This document shows positions 60,690-64,000 of a stretch of 64,000 nt of DNA, one piece after another. This DNA comes from Branchiostoma floridae (taxonomy: Eukaryota > Chordata > Leptocardii > Amphioxiformes > Branchiostomatidae): contig NC_049993.1 in assembly GCF_000003815.2 (NCBI RefSeq), positions 11,188,778 to 11,252,777 on the forward strand. Reading direction: 5' to 3'. The position numbers were made by a program, and so were the translations under genes. The number at the start of each line of letters is the position of its first letter. Position 1 is the stretch's first letter. The notes below the pieces were generated by a model. That model made no database searches, had not been told where the DNA came from, and was given only the letters and a program-made list of their open reading frames with translations.

Positions 60690-61425
60690 CTTTCTTTCTT
60701 TCTTCTTTATTCATTAAAATCAACCTTACAGAGATTAATTCTTAGCAGAAGCATCTCTGAATGCCGTTGATCTTTACAATGTGACTCAGAGTAAATACTT
60801 ACAACGACTAGACAACATGTACAGTACGCATGACATACACAGTACATTGATTTGTTGTACAGTCTGATTGTATAGTGTAGGAATGAGTTGCGCAGTCTGG
60901 AGGTCCTTGCTTTTGGGACCGAAATACTACATGAGCTTCGAAGTGACCTCCCAGTGACCTCTGACCTGACCGGAGGGACCATGTCATGTAGCGGGTGATC
61001 CGGGTTCATCATTTGCTTGAGTAGCTTAATGGCAGCGAGTTCACGTCTCTCCTTGAGTGTGGGCAAATCCGGAACACTTCTCCTGCCACCCAGAGAGATG
61101 ATCTTTAGTGCTCTCCTTTGCACTTTCTCGATTAACTGTTCTTGTTGTTTGGTGCAACCAACTAAGAGAACATGGCCATACTCAAGTACGGGCCTGACCA
61201 GGGCCGTATACACCTGTACAAGGTCGGACACCGACATGCCTTGTTTGGTTAGGACACGTAGGTAGTAAAGTCTGCGTGAGCCCTTGGTCACCATCGACGT
61301 AACCTGGTCGTTGAGGGTTAGACCTCTGTCAAGGATGAATCCTAGACCTTTAGCTGACTCCACGACGGGTACTGCTTCCCCCCCTAGAATCAGAGTAGGT
61401 GGCGTGGCATATTGGTGGTAAGAAT
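60690..61425 (-). mobile_element. 5'-truncated LINE (CR1/L2-like) in the 3' flank of gene E
   Basis: The minus frame within 60707-61477 encodes the region after the RT active site: LGFILDRGLTLNDQV, then YTALVRPVLEYGHVL, then KVQRRALKIISLGGRR. It ends in an 'aagaaagaaag' tail. Its left and right flanks match the 3' flanks of genes B to D, so it is an insertion. Confidence 0.85.
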
Positions 61426-61785
61426 CGTTCACGATACGAACTAAAACACTGTTTACAACAAAATTACAGCAGATCAATTACATGTACAGCACTGTGTGAG
61501 TGACTATATATCCCGCCTTATTCAACTGGTATGCAGGCTGGGATCAACACCTGTGGCATATCAGGACGATTTCATGAAGTTATACAACGGCAGAAAAAAA
61601 ATCGAGATTGATATTATCCAGGTATTTAGGAAGATTGTAAGTTGTTTTCCATGGTCCATCAAAGTTCCATTTAATGCGGCATTCCCTACTAGTACTTCTT
61701 TCCGCTCAACGAAAACAAGTCATTTGTAACAACCCTGGTAATCGATACCTTCTCTCTGTATGGCAAGGGCGCCACTATTATATAA
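61426..61785. other. array 3' flank homologous to those of genes B, C and D
   Basis: 'aatcgttcacg...gcgaactaaaaca' matches 37418 after gene B. 'ggcatatcaggacgatttca' and 'ccatggtccatcaaagttcc' match 43140-43270 and 48915-49030. No further promoter block or signal exon follows, so the array appears to end here. Confidence 0.7.
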
Positions 61786-62597
61786 GGCCATGTTGATTTG
61801 ATTATATGGATGACATCCTCTGGGAACTCCAAAACTGATGCGAGCGAGCGAATAAATAAAAAGTTTGGCCAAAAAAAAGGTATGAAATCAAAGTGGCCAG
61901 GAAGGTTGAACATAGGACTAAACACACACAGTATGGTATACCAACAGGTGTAGGGACCAGTACATTATACGGGTGCAAGACAAAAAACGGACCTGGAAAA
62001 AATCAGAGGAACAGGTTTCGCCAATTAGAAAATGGACACTCTATGTCGGCAGGCATTTGGGGTCTTACCGGGGGCCAACAAGAGGAAGTCAAGTAGAACT
62101 TATAGTCAATTGTACCAAGTTTTTACAGTCAAAGGTACAGAGATGGGATTTTTAAATGCCAGTGGGAGTCCAATAATCCACCAAACAGATTCCTTTGTAG
62201 CAAAACTGACCAATTACTATTGTTTTGAGTATTGCCAATTCTCATGTTTCCACAGACAATCAGGTCCAGGTTCAGATCCGGACCTGAAATGATCCTCTGG
62301 ACCTGAACGGGACCTGAATTTTCTGTACTGGTACCTCCCCCTACCAACAGTAGATTTTTTTCTTTCTGCCCTTTCACATCTTATTCTTTGACTTAAGATT
62401 TATTTTGGCATTCTATAGCATTAGACTATGATTAGTTATCTGTTTTCTGATACTTTTTTTAAATCTAGGGAATATTTGTGCTCGTTTTACAGCTGCTTTG
62501 CACAATTTATTGTGTGGTCGAAATTTTTCTTTTTTTGGAAACGGCCGAAAATTGGTGCGAGCGCGGATGTCATCCATATAATCAAATCAACATGGCC
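61786..62597. mobile_element. 812-bp MITE-like element, GGCCATGTTGATT family
   Basis: The ends 'ggccatgttgatttgattat' and 'ataatcaaatcaacatggcc' are inverse, flanked by TAA at 61783-61785 and 62598-62600. Subterminal 'gcgagcgagcg' and 'gcgagcgcgg' are shared with the 36274 copy. No transposase frame was recognised. Confidence 0.88.
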
Positions 62598-62704
62598 TAA
62601 AGCGAATAAAAAAAAAAGAACGACATAAAAGTAATATTGCCAATAGGATTTTACATTGATTATCTATGAGCGACCCCTAGCAGTCAATGAAATAAATGCT
62701 GCAG

Positions 62705-63300
62705 ATTGAATACAGCTTGTGACAGTAGCTGCGCATTGATTGGTCAATCAATCTTAGCTAACCAATCAGCATATAACATTGCTTGATGTACAGTGATATC
62801 AATAGAATTATCTGAATGTCCACTTACGCGACCAATCAGTGTCAATATCACCTTCAGGCCGCACAGCACAGTTTTTATCCGCGGCAAAAAATAGTGCGAA
62901 TGAAGTCTTCAACAAACGTACCTTATTGCTGAAAAATTACGACCATTTTGTAAACACTTTCGCGTTTACAGTTAAGTTGAAGCCAAATTTAATGTGTGGT
63001 GGTATGATAAGTTGGCCTTTGAGTGCGTATATCGTATTTGAGCGCGTATTTAGAGTGTCATAGGGTCTCATGGTAGCTGCACACCGATTGGTCAATTAAT
63101 TTTAGTGGACCAATCAACATATAGCATTGTTTGATGTACAGTAATATCGATAGAAATTATCTGAATGTACATTCACACGACCAATCAGCGTTGATATCAC
63201 ATTCAGACCGCACAACACAGTTTTTATCCGCGATACAAATGAGTGCGACCGAAATCTTCAACCTATTCACCTTCTTGCTGTATGATTACCGCATTTGTGC
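62705..63300. repeat. two diverged ~350-bp tandem copies rich in CCAAT boxes
   Basis: Segments starting near 62726 ('gctgcgcattgattggtcaa') and 63078 ('gctgcacaccgattggtcaa') align through 'cgcacaacacagtttttatc' type sequence and 'aatcttcaac'. Each has ATTGG and CCAAT boxes in both orientations. Confidence 0.85.
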
Positions 63301-64000
63301 ACCATTTATAAACACCTTGGCGTGAAAGCCAACGAGGCTGGAATATTTCCTGCGTAGTGGTATAACTTCAGTCGGCTTTCACATCGAATAAGATTGTGGA
63401 GTTTGCCCAATCGACGTATTAATGCGCATGGCCCAGCCGACTGCTTGGTCAGTCTACCTACAGGTTGGTGGAAAATAGTAGAAATAGGCCAAATCAACAT
63501 TTAACATGCCAGAGAAGTTAGCTGTCCAGGGAGTACAGTTTATGACTGTGGTTAGCAAGCGAAAAGATTGAGCCGGCGATTACTACGGAGGATGGCAAAC
63601 AGGTTAACGAAACGTATCCTGCAGTGACAAAAATAATTAGAATCGCTAGGGGTCCTCGTTGACACGTACAGATTATTTGGATAACTGACATACCGCGACA
63701 TTATTTAGTATGAGGTCCAGGTGGATTGAGGTTACAGGTGACTGCTGAGAGAGTGCGCGCGAACTTTGCCATAATATTTGTTTGTTGATGTTTGATCAGG
63801 CGACTCATGAATGGGATAATGTGGCTGCTAGTGACATTGCTGTGTCGACAGGAAAGCGCGCGGCAGGTAAATTATTAAATAGTCCAGGTACAGGGCTGGG
63901 TCAGCAGCGCCAGTAAACGTAAGCTGCGTGTCAACGTCACAGGCATCGTGTCTGAATTCAACTCAACAAAGCGAAAGAAAAAGAGCACAGGAGGTATGAT
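63301..64000. other. right edge, nothing supportable
   Basis: No open frame with recognisable motifs, no clear repeat boundaries. A gene beyond the right edge cannot be excluded. Confidence 0.5.

Noticed and set aside
61426-61785. Start of a sixth sushi gene
   Set aside because: The homology is to the 3' flanks of genes B to D; no promoter block, micro-exon or signal exon follows.

Overview
The window looks like chordate genomic DNA, most probably an amphioxus (Branchiostoma): compact genes with phase-1 modular exons, a single activin/inhibin-beta-type ligand gene, and dense lineage-type MITEs, SINEs and non-LTR retrotransposon tails. The species call is inference; no search was run.

Layout. 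1-5.3 kb is an AT-rich satellite of ~160-bp monomers in a ~1.03-1.18 kb higher-order repeat that continues off the left edge. 5.3-10.3 kb is intergenic with MITEs. 10.7-15.0 kb on the minus strand is a complete two-coding-exon activin/inhibin-beta gene (400 aa, furin site, nine-cysteine ligand). 15.1-26.1 kb has no gene I can support, only MITEs, inverted repeats, a ~310-bp tandem triplication and a LINE tail.

26.2-60.3 kb is the main interest: five head-to-tail plus-strand genes (called A to E here) for small secreted sushi/CCP proteins with 2, 4, 4, 5 and 6 sushi domains. I reconstructed every exon by eye from splice sites. All later junctions are phase 1 and all lengths close in frame, giving 302, 290, 353 and 417 aa for B to E; A has an assembly gap. 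Each gene has the same plan: a 5-8 nt coding micro-exon with the ATG; an exon with a near-invariant signal peptide followed by a variable Arg/Tyr/Trp-rich stretch; six-cysteine (selectin-type) sushi exons; and a tiny last exon encoding a tail with Trp-Trp, usually ending in Gly-Arg. The ATG exons of B to E, and probably A, lie ~85-120 bp downstream of a conserved SOX-like/octamer/CRE-like block.

The paralogous introns act as mutual empty-site controls, which dates several MITE, LINE and SINE insertions after the gene duplications. The array decays at ~61.8 kb; 61.8-64 kb holds a large MITE and a tandem pair rich in CCAAT boxes. I saw no LTR or virus-like element, CRISPR array or intact tRNA/rRNA gene.
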